The notes: generated by a model not told the origin, from the sequence alone. A DNA stretch of 64,000 nt from AC-32 sp963704005 (GCA_963704005.1 CAVPGJ010000001.1:434001-498000); one strand, 5' to 3'; counted from the stretch's first letter, positions 14,319-24,197 are shown. Made by a program: numbers and translations.

Positions 14319-17300
14319 TCAAGCTGACGTAAGGAGCGTCTCGGCCGCCCCGACCCGCGCGGTTGCGCCAACGCTGCGATAGAAGCCGAGGGCCGCCTTG
14401 AGGTGGGGTGCCGCCTCCTCCGTCCGGCCCGCGGCGAGCAGGAGCTGTGCCGCCCGGAGCCGCGCGTCGGCCTCGTCGGGCAGCGATCCGATCTCGCGGT
14501 AGAGCTCCGCCGCGCCCGCCGGATCCCGCTCCAGCGACCGCGCCGCCTCGATCCAGCGACTCGAGGCCGCGACGTCCGGGAACGGGAGCCCGAGCTCGGC
14601 TTGGACGACGCCGATGTCCGCCCAGGCGAGGCCGGCCCACACCTCTCTGCCGCGGATCCGCTCGAGCGCGGCGGCGATGTCGGCCTCGGCTGCGGCCGGG
14701 TCCCGTTCCCGGCGCAGTCGCGCCCGCAGGCCGAGCGCCGGCACGACCACCTGGACCTCGCCGATCTCCAGGGCCTGTGCGAGCGCCCGCTCGACGTCCT
14801 TCGCGGCTTCGGTCTCGCGCCCGCGGTCGGAGAGGATCCTGGCGCGCGTCAGGCGGGCCGGAATCTCCATGTACCCGGTGGCTCCGGCTCCGCCGGACTC
14901 GATCACCTCGTCGGCGAGCCGGAGCGCCTCGTCCCAGCGCCCTTGCCAGTGGTGCTCCCAGATCTGCTCCGCGTGGAGCCAGGCCGCGTAGCGCCTGTCG
15001 CCAAGCTCGCGGGCCAGCTCGCGGCCCTTCGCCTGGAGCTCGAAGGCGCCTCGAAGGTCGCCGAACGCCAGGCGCGCGCCCGCGTAGTTGATGATGTTCA
15101 CGATCGCCTCGGGAGACCGGAGCTTCGTGGCGAGCTCGACGCTCTCTGCGTAGTCGTCGAATCCCTGCCAGTCGCCGGTTTGCGTGCGGCTGGCGGCGAT
15201 CGCCCCGAGCGCCCGTGCGCGAACCTCGTCGGAGCCGACCTGCTCGCCGAGCTCGAGCGCGGCCTGCGCGAGGCGCTGCGCGTCATCCGTCTCGTCTCGG
15301 ACGTTGTGCAGGCTCGCGAGGCGGCCGAGCACGAGCCCCTTGGTGCGCGTCGGCGGGAGATCGGTCACGAGCTCGCCCCCGCGGTTCAGCCACTCCGTCG
15401 CCTGCTCGGCGTGTCCGCGCGCCCAGAGCAGTGGCCCGAGCTTCGATGCGATCTCCGCTGCGGCTTCACGGTCGCCGGCGGCCTCGAGCGCCTCGTACGC
15501 CTGCTCGAGCTCCGTGGTGCCGCTTCCCTCGGCGTGGGAGCGCGCCTCGCCGAGGCCCAGCAGCGCGTAGGGCCGCTGCGGGTCGTCCTCCGGCCGCAGG
15601 TCGAGCTCGGCCGCGAAGAACCGGCGCGCCGCCTCGAAGGCGTTCATGCTCAGCGCCCGCTCGCCCGCCTGGTGGAAGGCCTCGACTGCCCGGCCCGCGA
15701 GATCGGCCGTCACCTCGCCGAGGGCCTGACGCAGCTCGAGCGCGCACTCGTAGTGATAGGCGAGCTGCTCGGCCAGCTCTTCGCCGCCGAGCGACTCGAG
15801 CCACGCAGCGGCGCGCTCGTGCGCTTCCGCCCGCCGCGGGCGCGGCAGCTGGCCGTAGGCGACGTCACGGACGAGGACGTGCCGGAACGCGAATTCCTCC
15901 TCGTCGGCGATCGACGACCGCCGCTCGCGCCGGACGAACTCCTTGCGCTCGAGCTGGTGCAGGAGCCGCTCGGCCTCCTCACGGTCGAGCCAGGCTCCGC
16001 CCGCGACAGCGCCGAGCCAGAAGACCTTGCCGACCACAGCCGCCTCCTGCAGGACGGCCTTCTCGTCGGCCGGGAGCGTGTCGATCCGCGCCGCGATGGT
16101 GCCCTGGACGGACTCCGGCAGCGGCAGGTCGGGCTGGGCCAGGCGCCAGGAGCCGTTGTCACGCAGAAGCAGGCCGCGTTCGACGAGCATCCGCGCGTAC
16201 TCCTCGGCGTAGAGCGGGTTGCCGGCCGCCTGCGCGAGCAGCGCCTCGGCGACCGCGGCCGGCGGCTCCTGGCCGAGCACGGCCCCGACCAGGTCGCCGG
16301 TCTCCTCGTCCGAGAGCGGCGAGAGCGAGATCGTGATCGCGTTCAGCTTGCCGCCGCCCCAGTCGGGCCGGCGCTCGAGCAGTTCCGGCCGCGCCGTGCA
16401 GAGGACGAGCAGCGGCACGCCGCTGGCCCAGTCGACGAGGTGGTCGACGAAGTCGAGCACGCCGGGGTCGGCCCAGTGCAGGTCCTCGAAGACGAGTACC
16501 AGCGGACGCGCCTCGGCCAGTGCCTCGAAGAAGCGGCGCCAGGCCGCGAACGAGTCCTCGCGGGCCTCCGGCGCCTCGGCCGTCAGTCCGACCAGCGGGC
16601 GCAGATGGGTCTCGAGCCAGCTGGCGTCGGCCTCGCCGGAGAGCGCCTCGACCGCGGCCCGTAGCTTCGTTGCGGCCTCCTCTTCGGAGTCGGTGGTCAG
16701 GATCCCCGCCTGGGCGCGGGCCATCTCGGCAAGAGCCGCGAAGGAGACGCCGTCGCCGTATGGCAGGCAGCGGCCGCGCAGCCAGGTGGCCGTGTCCGGC
16801 TCGGCCTCGACCGCGTTCACGAGCTCTCGCGCGAGCCGCGTCTTGCCGATCCCCGGCACGCCGACGAGCGAGACGAGCTGCGGCGTCCGCTCCTCGCGCA
16901 CGCGGACGAGGGCGTCGAGCAGCTGGCTCAGCTCCTGCCGGCGGCCGACGAGCGGCGTCGACATCCGCTCCGTGTTCTCCCGGAGCGCGAGGACCTCCCA
17001 GGCGGCGACCGGCTCGCCCTTGCCCTTGGCGTCGAGCTCGCGCCGCTCGCCGTAGTCGACCACGGTGGCGGTCGACCGGTACGTGGCCTCGCCGACGAGG
17101 ATGGAGTCCACCGGGGCAGCCGACTCGAGCCTCGAGCACGTGTTCACCACGTCGCCGGTGACGAGGCCCTCGCCCGCGGCGGCGTCTGCACCGACCGCGA
17201 CCATCGCCTCGCCGGTGTTGACGCCGATGCGGACGTGGAGCTCGGCGCTGTCGGCGAGCTCGTTCAGCTCCGCGACCGCCTCGCGCACGGCGAACGCCGC

Positions 17301-17705
17301 CCGCACCGCCCGCTCCGGGTCGTCCTCGTGCACGGTCGGTGCGCCGAAGACCGCCATCACGGCGTCGCCGATGAACTTCTCGAGCGAGCCGCCGAAGCGC
17401 TCGATCTCCGCCCGCGCTCGCTCGAAGTACGGCCGCTGCAGCCCGCGCACGTCCTCGGGATCGAGCCGCTCGCCGTGCCCGGTCCAGTCGACGAGGTCGG
17501 CGAAGAGCACGGTCACGACCTTCCGCTCCTCTGCCGCCGGAGGCGGGCTCGGCGAGATCGAGGCACCGCAGGCGGGACAGAAGTCCGCGTCGGGCGGGAC
17601 CTCGGCGCTGCACTCGGCGCACTGGATGGTCAGCGCCGTGCCACAGGAGATGCAGAAGCGGGCACCGTCGACGTTCTCCCGGCGGCAGGAAGGACACGTC
17701 CTCAC
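14319..17705 (-). CDS. Zinc-ribbon / class III cyclase / STAND ATPase / TPR regulator (1)
   Basis: A 1128-residue cytoplasmic signalling protein. Residues 3-45 hold two zinc ribbons (CPSC...CISC and CAEC...CPAC). A class III nucleotide-cyclase homology domain follows (about 57-215) with FADLVDWT and FIGDAVMAVFG, both metal-binding Asp residues kept. Next is an AAA/STAND ATPase (about 250-560) with Walker A GVPGIGKT and Walker B LVFEDLHWADP, then a long alpha-helical TPR region. GTG 17705 is chosen because homologues and the paralogue begin at VRTCPSC; the longer frame start at 17750 adds unrelated residues. Signal and product (cAMP or a degenerate domain) are unknown. Confidence 0.88.
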   Translation of the reverse strand: MRTCPSCRRENVDGARFCISCGTALTIQCAECSAEVPPDADFCPACGASISPSPPPAAEERKVVTVLFADLVDWTGHGERLDPEDVRGLQRPYFERARAEIERFGGSLEKFIGDAVMAVFGAPTVHEDDPERAVRAAFAVREAVAELNELADSAELHVRIGVNTGEAMVAVGADAAAGEGLVTGDVVNTCSRLESAAPVDSILVGEATYRSTATVVDYGERRELDAKGKGEPVAAWEVLALRENTERMSTPLVGRRQELSQLLDALVRVREERTPQLVSLVGVPGIGKTRLARELVNAVEAEPDTATWLRGRCLPYGDGVSFAALAEMARAQAGILTTDSEEEAATKLRAAVEALSGEADASWLETHLRPLVGLTAEAPEAREDSFAAWRRFFEALAEARPLVLVFEDLHWADPGVLDFVDHLVDWASGVPLLVLCTARPELLERRPDWGGGKLNAITISLSPLSDEETGDLVGAVLGQEPPAAVAEALLAQAAGNPLYAEEYARMLVERGLLLRDNGSWRLAQPDLPLPESVQGTIAARIDTLPADEKAVLQEAAVVGKVFWLGAVAGGAWLDREEAERLLHQLERKEFVRRERRSSIADEEEFAFRHVLVRDVAYGQLPRPRRAEAHERAAAWLESLGGEELAEQLAYHYECALELRQALGEVTADLAGRAVEAFHQAGERALSMNAFEAARRFFAAELDLRPEDDPQRPYALLGLGEARSHAEGSGTTELEQAYEALEAAGDREAAAEIASKLGPLLWARGHAEQATEWLNRGGELVTDLPPTRTKGLVLGRLASLHNVRDETDDAQRLAQAALELGEQVGSDEVRARALGAIAASRTQTGDWQGFDDYAESVELATKLRSPEAIVNIINYAGARLAFGDLRGAFELQAKGRELARELGDRRYAAWLHAEQIWEHHWQGRWDEALRLADEVIESGGAGATGYMEIPARLTRARILSDRGRETEAAKDVERALAQALEIGEVQVVVPALGLRARLRRERDPAAAEADIAAALERIRGREVWAGLAWADIGVVQAELGLPFPDVAASSRWIEAARSLERDPAGAAELYREIGSLPDEADARLRAAQLLLAAGRTEEAAPHLKAALGFYRSVGATARVGAAETLLTSA

Positions 17706-17812
17706 GGAACGAGGATAGGCCGTTTGCAGCGCCGGCCTCGAGGGCGCCACCCTTGCAACTCGCGATACGAACGTGGATCATCTGCTTCCAATCAGCAAAG
17801 GAGGGAGCTGCG

Positions 17813-18109
17813 ATGCCGCACGGCTGGACGATCATCTACGGCACGCCCGACGAGTTGCGGGATGTCTTGGGGAACCCCGAAGCGGTCAAGCAAAAGATCC
17901 ACGACATGGTGACGAGAAACGGTGCAGCGTTGGACGATGTGTACTTCGGCGCCGGTGACGACTCCCGGGTCGTCGCGCTGATTCACTTCTGCGGGAAGCC
18001 GGAGGACGCGCAAGCTGCGCTCGATCGCGTCCGGGACGCATTCTTGCCAGACGACGTCGAATACTTCCTCTCGGTCGAGGAGAAGGTGCGGGAGCAGCAG
18101 TCGGGCTAG
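17813..18109 (+). CDS. Small hypothetical protein between the two cyclase genes
   Basis: A 98-residue soluble alpha/beta protein beginning MPHGWTIIYGTPDELRDVLG. No family is recognised with confidence; the ferredoxin-like length and the VVALIHFCGKPEDAQAALDRV segment loosely recall dimeric alpha-beta barrel (GYD-like) proteins. ATG 17813 has a strong RBS AAGGAGGGAG (17799-17808). Its TAG stop and the TAG of the convergent cyclase gene share the palindrome CTAG at 18106-18109. Confidence 0.65.
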   Translation: MPHGWTIIYGTPDELRDVLGNPEAVKQKIHDMVTRNGAALDDVYFGAGDDSRVVALIHFCGKPEDAQAALDRVRDAFLPDDVEYFLSVEEKVREQQSG

Positions 18110-21100
18110 GCTCCGGGCGGCCGCTTGCGCCCGGACACTGCCGCCAGCGCCTTCTCCGCCCGACGCGTGAGCCCAGTCGCATCGACGCTGCGGTAGAACT
18201 CGATCGCTCGGCTGAGCTCGACTTCCGCCTGGTCGCGCTCACCGGCACGGAGCAACGCGAAGGCTTCGTCGGGACGGCTTCCGATCTCGCTGTAGAGCCG
18301 GGCCGCCGAGCGCGGATCGTGGACGAACGCGATCGCTGCGTCGACCCACCGTGTTCGCGCGCCGGCCCGGTGGGCGAACGCCTCGATCTCGGAGCCGCGG
18401 TCGAGCGCCTCGAGGACGACGACGACGTCCGCGAGCCAGAACGACGCGGGAAGCTTCGGCTCGTCGGTCCAGAGAGCCAGCAGCTCGTCGACGAGCTGCC
18501 CGGCCGTCTCCGCCTCGCCGCTCGCGAGCCAGGCCCGTGCCTCGGTCGCGAGCGCGGGGTAGAGGCTCTGCGGGTGACCGGTCTGGCGTGCGCTTTCGAG
18601 GCTCCAGGCCGCGTCCTCGAGCGCGCCCTGGTCATCGCCTGACGCAAGGCGGATCTCGGCGCGGATCTCGTGGCAGAGGATCTCGCCGTAGTGAGGGGAG
18701 CCGTGCTCGGCCTCGGCGATGAAGTCGTCGGCCACGCGGAGCGCCTCGCCCCAGCGGCCCGCCCAGTAGCTGTCGAAGACGCTCTCGCTCTCGAGGAACC
18801 GGATCACGAACGGGTTTCCGAAGCGCTCTGCGTCGCTCCACGCCTCGGCGCGAAGCTTCGAGCTGCGCCTGAGGTCGCCCTCGTGGGCGAGCACGGCCGC
18901 GAGCAGGGACCGCGCACGGATGCTCTCCGGCGAGCCGGCGGCGTCGCCGATCTCGATCGCCTGCTCGAGCTCGCGGGTGCCGTCGACGGCGATCGTCGCC
19001 CTCGCGAAGCCCATCGTCGTGAGGGCATGCGCCCGAAGGTCGTCGAGCCCGAGCTGCCCTGCCATCGCCAGAGCCTCTTCGCCGAGGCGCACCGCCTCTT
19101 CCGGCTCGGTGGTCATGAGGAGCCCGGCGAGCTTGGTGAGCACCTGCGCCTTCGTCTGCGACGCCGGAGCGTCCTCGACGAGCTCGGCAGCGCGCTGGAT
19201 GTGCTTGGACGCCGCGTCGGCCGCGCCCTCGCGCTCGAGCAGGACCGCCTGGAACACTTCCGCCTCCGCCGCCAGCCCGTACTCTCCGGCCTCGAACAGC
19301 TCCCGAGCGGCATCTGCGAGCACATCCGCGCCTGCGCCCTCTGCCTCGACGAGCGCCTTGCCGTACTTGAACCGGAGCCGTGCGCGGCCGATGCCGTCGT
19401 CCGGCCAGAGCGCGAGCGCCTCCTCGTAGAACTTGGCCGCCGCGCTGAACGCGTACAACGCGAACGCCCGGTCGCCCGCCTCGCGCGCGGCCCTTCGCGT
19501 CCGCTCGACGAGCTCGTTCGTCTCGGTGCCGCTCGCCCGCGCCAGCTCGAGCGCGCTGCGGTACTGGTGCGTGACGAGCTCCGCCTGGTCGTCGCGCCGG
19601 CCCGGGAGCTCCTCGAGCCACTTGGCGCACTGGCGATGCGCATCGACCCGCCGCGCGCGCGGGATCTGCCCGTAGGCGACGTCGCGTACGAGCACGTGGC
19701 GGAAGACGTACTGAGCCTCGCCCGAGATCGAGGAACGTCGGTCGCGCCGGATGAACTCCTTGCGCTCGAGGGCATGGAGCTGTCGCTCTGCCTCCGACTG
19801 GCCGGCGCCGACGGCTGCCGCCACGGCGCCGAGCCAGAAGACCTTGCCGACCACGGCCGCCTCCTGGAGGACGAGCTTCTCGTCCGGGAGGAGCCCGTCC
19901 ACCCGCGCCGCGATCGTCCCTTGTACGGTCTCCGGGAGGGGTAGCTCGGGGACGGCCAGCTTCCACGACCCGTTCTCGTCGACCAGGGAGCCGCGCTCGA
20001 CCAGCATCCGCACGTACTCCTCGGCGTAGAGCGGGTTCCCGCCCGCGCGCGCGAGCAGCGGGACGGCGACTTCGGGCGGCAGCCGGCCCTGGCCGAGGAG
20101 GGCCGTGACCAGCTCGCCCGTCTCGTCGTTCGAGAGCGGCGCGAGCGAGACGGTGATCGCGTTGCGCTTGCCGCCGCCCCAGCCGGGCCGCCGTTCGAGC
20201 AGCTCGGGCCGTGCAGTGCACAGCACGAGCAGCGGGACGCCGGTCGCCCAATCGACGAGGTAGTCGACGAAGTCGAGCACGGCCGGGTCGGCCCAGTGCA
20301 GGTCCTCGAAGACGAGCAGGAGCGGCCGGCGCTCGGCCAACGCCTCGAAGTAGCGCCGCCAGGCGGCGAACGACTCCTCGCGCCGTTCTCCGGGCTCGCC
20401 CTCGAGCCCGACCAGCGGGCGCAGGTGTGACTCGAGCCACGGGGCGTCGATCTCCCCGGGAAGCGCCTCGACGGCGCGGTGCAGCTTGGCCGTCGCCTCC
20501 CTGTCCGAGTCGTTGGAGCTGATCCCGGCCTCCGAGCGCGCCATCTCGGCCAGCGCGGCGAACGAGACGCCGTCGCCGTAGGGCAGGCAGCGGCCGCTGA
20601 GCCAGTCGCCGAACTCGGGCTCGGCGTCCACGGCGGCCACGAGCTCGCGCGCGAGACGCGTCTTCCCGATCCCGGGCTCGCCGACCAGCGAGATGAGCTG
20701 CGGCGTCCGCTCGCGGCAGACGCGAACGAGGGCATCGAGGAGCTGTGCCAGCTCGCGGCGGCGCCCGACGAACGGCGCCGAGAGGTCGGGCTGTTCCTCC
20801 TCGGGCTGCAGGCCGAGCGCCTCCCACACGGAGATCGGCTCGCTCTTCCCCTTGGCGCGCACGCCGTCGGCCTCCCGGTAGGCGATCGCTCCCGCGCTCG
20901 CCCGGTACGTGGTCTCGCCGACCAGGATCCCGTCGACGGGGGCGGCGGACTGGAGGCGGCTGCAGGTGTTGACCATGTCGCCGGTGACCACGCCCTCGCC
21001 CGCGGCGGCGTTGGCGCCGAGCGCGACGACCGCCTCGCCGGTGTTGACCGCGATCCGCACGTGAAGCTCGGCGTCGGGCGTCTCCTCGTTGAGCTCGACG

Positions 21101-21531
21101 ATCGCGTCTCGGATCCCGAGCGCCGCGCGCACCGCCCGCTCCGGGTCGTCCTCGTGCGTGACGGGGGCGCCGAAGAGGCCCACGACCGCGTCTCCGATGA
21201 ACTTCTCGACGACCCCGCCGTAGTGCTCGATCTCCGAGCGGACCCGCGTGAAGTACAGGGAGTGGAGCTCCCGCACGTCCTCGGGGTCGAGCCGCTCGGC
21301 GCGGCTGGTCGAGTCGACGAGGTCGGCGAAGAGAGCGGTGACGATCTTCCGCTCGTCCCCCGACGGCTTCGCCTCGACCGCGACCGGGGCGCCGCAAGAG
21401 GGGCAGAAGGTCGCCTCGGCGGGGACATCTGCACCGCACTCGGCGCACGCGAGGACGAGGGCCGTCCCGCACGCGGCGCAGAAGCGCGCGCTGTCGGCGT
21501 TCTCCCGGCGGCAGGAAGGACACGTCGTCAC
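18106..21531 (-). CDS. Zinc-ribbon / class III cyclase / STAND ATPase / TPR regulator (2)
   Basis: An 1141-residue paralogue of the protein encoded at 14319-17705, with the same order: double zinc ribbon (CPSCRRENADSARFC...), cyclase domain with LFADLVDST and FIGDAVVGLFGAP, STAND ATPase with GEPGIGKT and LLLVFEDLHWADP, and a TPR-like C-terminal half that is the most diverged part. GTG 21531 aligns with the paralogue's start. The diverged sensor half suggests the two proteins respond to different partners after an old duplication. Confidence 0.88.
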   Translation of the reverse strand: MTTCPSCRRENADSARFCAACGTALVLACAECGADVPAEATFCPSCGAPVAVEAKPSGDERKIVTALFADLVDSTSRAERLDPEDVRELHSLYFTRVRSEIEHYGGVVEKFIGDAVVGLFGAPVTHEDDPERAVRAALGIRDAIVELNEETPDAELHVRIAVNTGEAVVALGANAAAGEGVVTGDMVNTCSRLQSAAPVDGILVGETTYRASAGAIAYREADGVRAKGKSEPISVWEALGLQPEEEQPDLSAPFVGRRRELAQLLDALVRVCRERTPQLISLVGEPGIGKTRLARELVAAVDAEPEFGDWLSGRCLPYGDGVSFAALAEMARSEAGISSNDSDREATAKLHRAVEALPGEIDAPWLESHLRPLVGLEGEPGERREESFAAWRRYFEALAERRPLLLVFEDLHWADPAVLDFVDYLVDWATGVPLLVLCTARPELLERRPGWGGGKRNAITVSLAPLSNDETGELVTALLGQGRLPPEVAVPLLARAGGNPLYAEEYVRMLVERGSLVDENGSWKLAVPELPLPETVQGTIAARVDGLLPDEKLVLQEAAVVGKVFWLGAVAAAVGAGQSEAERQLHALERKEFIRRDRRSSISGEAQYVFRHVLVRDVAYGQIPRARRVDAHRQCAKWLEELPGRRDDQAELVTHQYRSALELARASGTETNELVERTRRAAREAGDRAFALYAFSAAAKFYEEALALWPDDGIGRARLRFKYGKALVEAEGAGADVLADAARELFEAGEYGLAAEAEVFQAVLLEREGAADAASKHIQRAAELVEDAPASQTKAQVLTKLAGLLMTTEPEEAVRLGEEALAMAGQLGLDDLRAHALTTMGFARATIAVDGTRELEQAIEIGDAAGSPESIRARSLLAAVLAHEGDLRRSSKLRAEAWSDAERFGNPFVIRFLESESVFDSYWAGRWGEALRVADDFIAEAEHGSPHYGEILCHEIRAEIRLASGDDQGALEDAAWSLESARQTGHPQSLYPALATEARAWLASGEAETAGQLVDELLALWTDEPKLPASFWLADVVVVLEALDRGSEIEAFAHRAGARTRWVDAAIAFVHDPRSAARLYSEIGSRPDEAFALLRAGERDQAEVELSRAIEFYRSVDATGLTRRAEKALAAVSGRKRPPGA

Positions 21532-21581
21532 GCTCCTAAGGTACGCCCTTTGCAGGGGAAACGGCAATGGGGCGTGGCAGC

Positions 21582-21587
21582 TACACT
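21582..21587 (+). promoter_or_regulatory. -10 element of rplY
   Basis: TACACT ends 8 nt before GTG 21596; no Shine-Dalgarno is seen, so a leaderless rplY-pth transcript is likely. Confidence 0.5.
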
Positions 21588-21595
21588 TCCGCGCC

Positions 21596-22324
21596 GTGGC
21601 CGGCGAACGAGTCAAGCTGCAGGTGCTGGAGCGCGAGAGCCGCGGCACCCGCGAATCGCGGCGCCTGCGCAAGCAGGGGCTGATTCCCGGCGTCCTCTAC
21701 GGGCGCGGGAAGGAGCCGCACGCGTTCTCCGTCCCGGAGCGCGATCTGCGGCGCGCGCTGACGGGCGACGGGGGCCTTCACGCGATCCTCGACGTCACCC
21801 TCGACGGCCAGAAGACGACGCGCCCGTCGATCCTCAAGCAGTACCAGCAGGATCCGGTGAAGGGCACGCTGACCCACATCGACCTGCAGGAGGTGCGCCT
21901 CGACGAGGCGATCCAGGCGCGGGTCGTGGTCGAGCTGATCGGGGAGCCGGTCGGCGTCACCGAGGGCGGCGTCCTCTCGCAGGTCGTCCGCGAGATCACC
22001 GTCGAGGCGCTGCCGCTGGAGATTCCGGAGCACCTCGACCTCGACGTCACCGGCATGGCGATCGGCGACACGCTGCGCCTGGTCGACCTGCCCGTGCAGG
22101 AGGGCGTGAAGTTCCTCGACGACCCGGAGGAGACCGTGCTCGCCACCGTGACGATGCCGACCAGGTTCGTCGAGCCGGAGCCCGAAGAGGTCGAGGGCGA
22201 GGAGGCCGAGCTCGTGGAAGGCGAGGTGCCCGAGGGCGAGGAGGCTCCCGAGGTCGAGGGCGAAGCCGCTGCCGAGGGCGAGGGCGGAGAGCCCACCGGC
22301 GAGCAGGAAACCTCAGAGGAATAG
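21596..22324 (+). CDS. rplY: Ribosomal protein bL25, CTC (long) form
   Basis: A 242-residue 5S-rRNA-binding protein of the large subunit. Residues 1-90 are the L25 domain (ERESRGTRESRRLRKQGLIP, VLYGRG), about 95-185 the TL5/CTC C-terminal beta domain (HIDLQEVRLDE...VVVELIGEPVGV), and the last 55 residues an acidic Glu-rich tail. The long form is typical of actinobacteria. GTG 21596 is supported by the -10 at 21582; the frame upstream belongs to antisense of the cyclase gene. pth follows with no gap. Confidence 0.95.
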   Translation: MAGERVKLQVLERESRGTRESRRLRKQGLIPGVLYGRGKEPHAFSVPERDLRRALTGDGGLHAILDVTLDGQKTTRPSILKQYQQDPVKGTLTHIDLQEVRLDEAIQARVVVELIGEPVGVTEGGVLSQVVREITVEALPLEIPEHLDLDVTGMAIGDTLRLVDLPVQEGVKFLDDPEETVLATVTMPTRFVEPEPEEVEGEEAELVEGEVPEGEEAPEVEGEAAAEGEGGEPTGEQETSEE

Positions 22325-22918
22325 GTGCGCCTGTTCGGTCGGGGCGAGCGCGCCTCGACGCTGGATCTCCTCGTCGCGGGCCTGGGCAACCCCGGCCGCG
22401 AATACGAGCGCACCCGCCACAACGCGGGCTGGCTGGTCGCGGACGAGCTGGCGCGCCGGCACGACGGCTCGTGGCGCTCGAAGTTCTCAGGCTCGCTGAC
22501 GGAGGTGCGCCTCGGCGAGGAGAGGCTTGCGCTGCTGAAGCCCGAGACCTACATGAACGAGTCCGGCCGCTCGGTGGCCGCGGCGGCGAGGTTCTTCAAG
22601 GTTCCTGCGGAGTCGATCCTGGTCGTCCACGACGACGTGGATCTCGAGCCCGGACGGCTGCAGGCACGGCGGGGCGGCGGCCTCGCCGGCCACAACGGCC
22701 TGCGCTCGCTGGCGCAGGACCTCGGCACGCAGGAGTTCCTGCGGCTACGGATCGGCGTGGGGCGGCCCGGCCGCGGCGACCCTCGGCCCGTGGCGGACTG
22801 GGTGCTCTCGCCGTTCGCGGCGGAGGAAGACGTCGAGGCGCTGGTCTCGCGGGCCGCCGACGCGGTCGAGACGATCGCCGCCGAAGGCCTCGAAGCGGCC
22901 CAGGCGCGCTTCAACTAA
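22325..22918 (+). CDS. pth: Peptidyl-tRNA hydrolase
   Basis: A 197-residue enzyme that frees tRNAs from stalled peptidyl-tRNA. LLVAGLGNPGREYERTRHNA contains the catalytic His and Asn, and KPETYMNESG, VHDDVDLEPGRLQ and GGGLAGHNGLRS follow as expected. The GTG start is directly after the rplY stop. rplY-pth is a conserved pair; mfd nearby is also typical of this neighbourhood. Confidence 0.97.
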   Translation: MRLFGRGERASTLDLLVAGLGNPGREYERTRHNAGWLVADELARRHDGSWRSKFSGSLTEVRLGEERLALLKPETYMNESGRSVAAAARFFKVPAESILVVHDDVDLEPGRLQARRGGGLAGHNGLRSLAQDLGTQEFLRLRIGVGRPGRGDPRPVADWVLSPFAAEEDVEALVSRAADAVETIAAEGLEAAQARFN

Positions 22919-24150
22919 CGGGCGCAGAGCTCGGCGCGTCTTGCCGCCGCAAGCTGCGGACCTCGCGGACAAACGCGAGCACGCACAGATTCGGCACGCA
23001 CATCAGCGCGCCGGCGAGCACGAGGGTCGTGCGAACGCCGAGCGCGTTCGACAGCGGGCCTGCCAGCCCCTGACCGGCGGGCGTCAGGCACAGCGAAAGG
23101 AGCCAGTCGAACGAGCTGACCCGAGCGAGGCGGTCCGGCCGGACCTCCTGTTGTAACGCCGTCTCCCACAGGGTGTTTCCGATGATGATGGTGATGCCGA
23201 GGAGAGCGCTCGCCGCCATGATCGCGGGAACCGGTAGCGGTGGCACGAGCGTGAACGGAAGGACGGCGCCAAATGCCCAGATCGCGAATGCCGCGGCGAC
23301 TGGGATGGCGCGGACGGACCCGGTAGCCAACCAGCCCGCCTACCACGCCGCCGATCGCCCCAGCCGTCAGGATCAGGCCCCAGGCTTTGGCGCCGCCGAG
23401 GTGCTGGCGCGAGACCAGGGGGCCGAGCACGAGGTAGAGCCCGATTCCGACGTTTCCGAGCGCAAAGCCGAGGAAGCCCGACGTCAGCCAGCCGTGCCGC
23501 CGAACCTCCTGCCAGCCGTCCCTGACCTCGTGCCAGAAGCGCTGGGCCCTCGGGCGGACATGGGCCTCGACGTGCAGGGCGCTCAGGAAGGCGGCGCTGA
23601 CGAGGAAGCTCGCGGCGTCGATCGCGAACACCCAGCCGGCGCCGGCAACGGCCACGATCGCGCCCGACGCGGCCGGCCCGAAGATGTACGCGGCGCTCTG
23701 CGAGAGGGAGACGAGCGCGTTCGCCTGCTGCAGGCGGGGCGCGCTGACCGCCTGCGGCAGGAGCGCGGTCGAGGCGGGGTTGAAGAACCCGCCGGCCGCG
23801 CCGGCGAGTCCCTGCAGTAATGCGAGCTCCCAGACCTGCGCGGCGTGGCCGAACAGGAGCGCCGCGGTGGTCGCCTGCGTTCCGACGCGTACGAGGTCGG
23901 CGGTGAGCATCACCGCGCGCCGGGGAAGCCGGTCGGCCCACACGCCGCCGGCGACGGTGAACGACGCCCGGCCGATCGTGGCCGCCGCGAGGACGATGCC
24001 GAGGCCGCTCGCCCCGCCGCCGATCCTCAGCACCGCGAACGCCAGCGCGACGGGGATCAGCGAGTCCCCGATCGCCGAGCAGGTTCGGCCGAGCCAGAGC
24101 AGCCGGAACGGCCGTTCCGTCAGCGGCCCGAAACGTCCTCCGTCGCGCAC
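22911..24150 (-). pseudogene. MFS transporter, disrupted by a frameshift
   Basis: From GTG 24150 the frame encodes about 270 residues of an MFS permease (RLLWLGRTCSAIGDSLIPVA, WADRLPRRAVML, FFNPASTALLPQAV), of the macrolide-efflux-like type. Near 23290-23330 the pattern moves to another frame, which continues VAAAFAIWAFGAVLPF and ends at TGA 22911 after the last four or so spans. Together they make a normal-length (about 410) permease, so one indel splits it. TAGGCT (24162-24157) lies 6 nt before the GTG, so the promoter looks intact. Either real decay or a sequence error. Confidence 0.8.
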
Positions 24151-24197
24151 AGCCGCAGCCTAGGGTGCTTCGAAGCGAGAAGCTCCCTGGGGCTAGT

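Noticed and set aside
14118..14327. A 69-residue plus-strand frame
   Set aside because: No promoter or RBS and it overlaps the cyclase gene end; kept only as part of the frameshift discussion.
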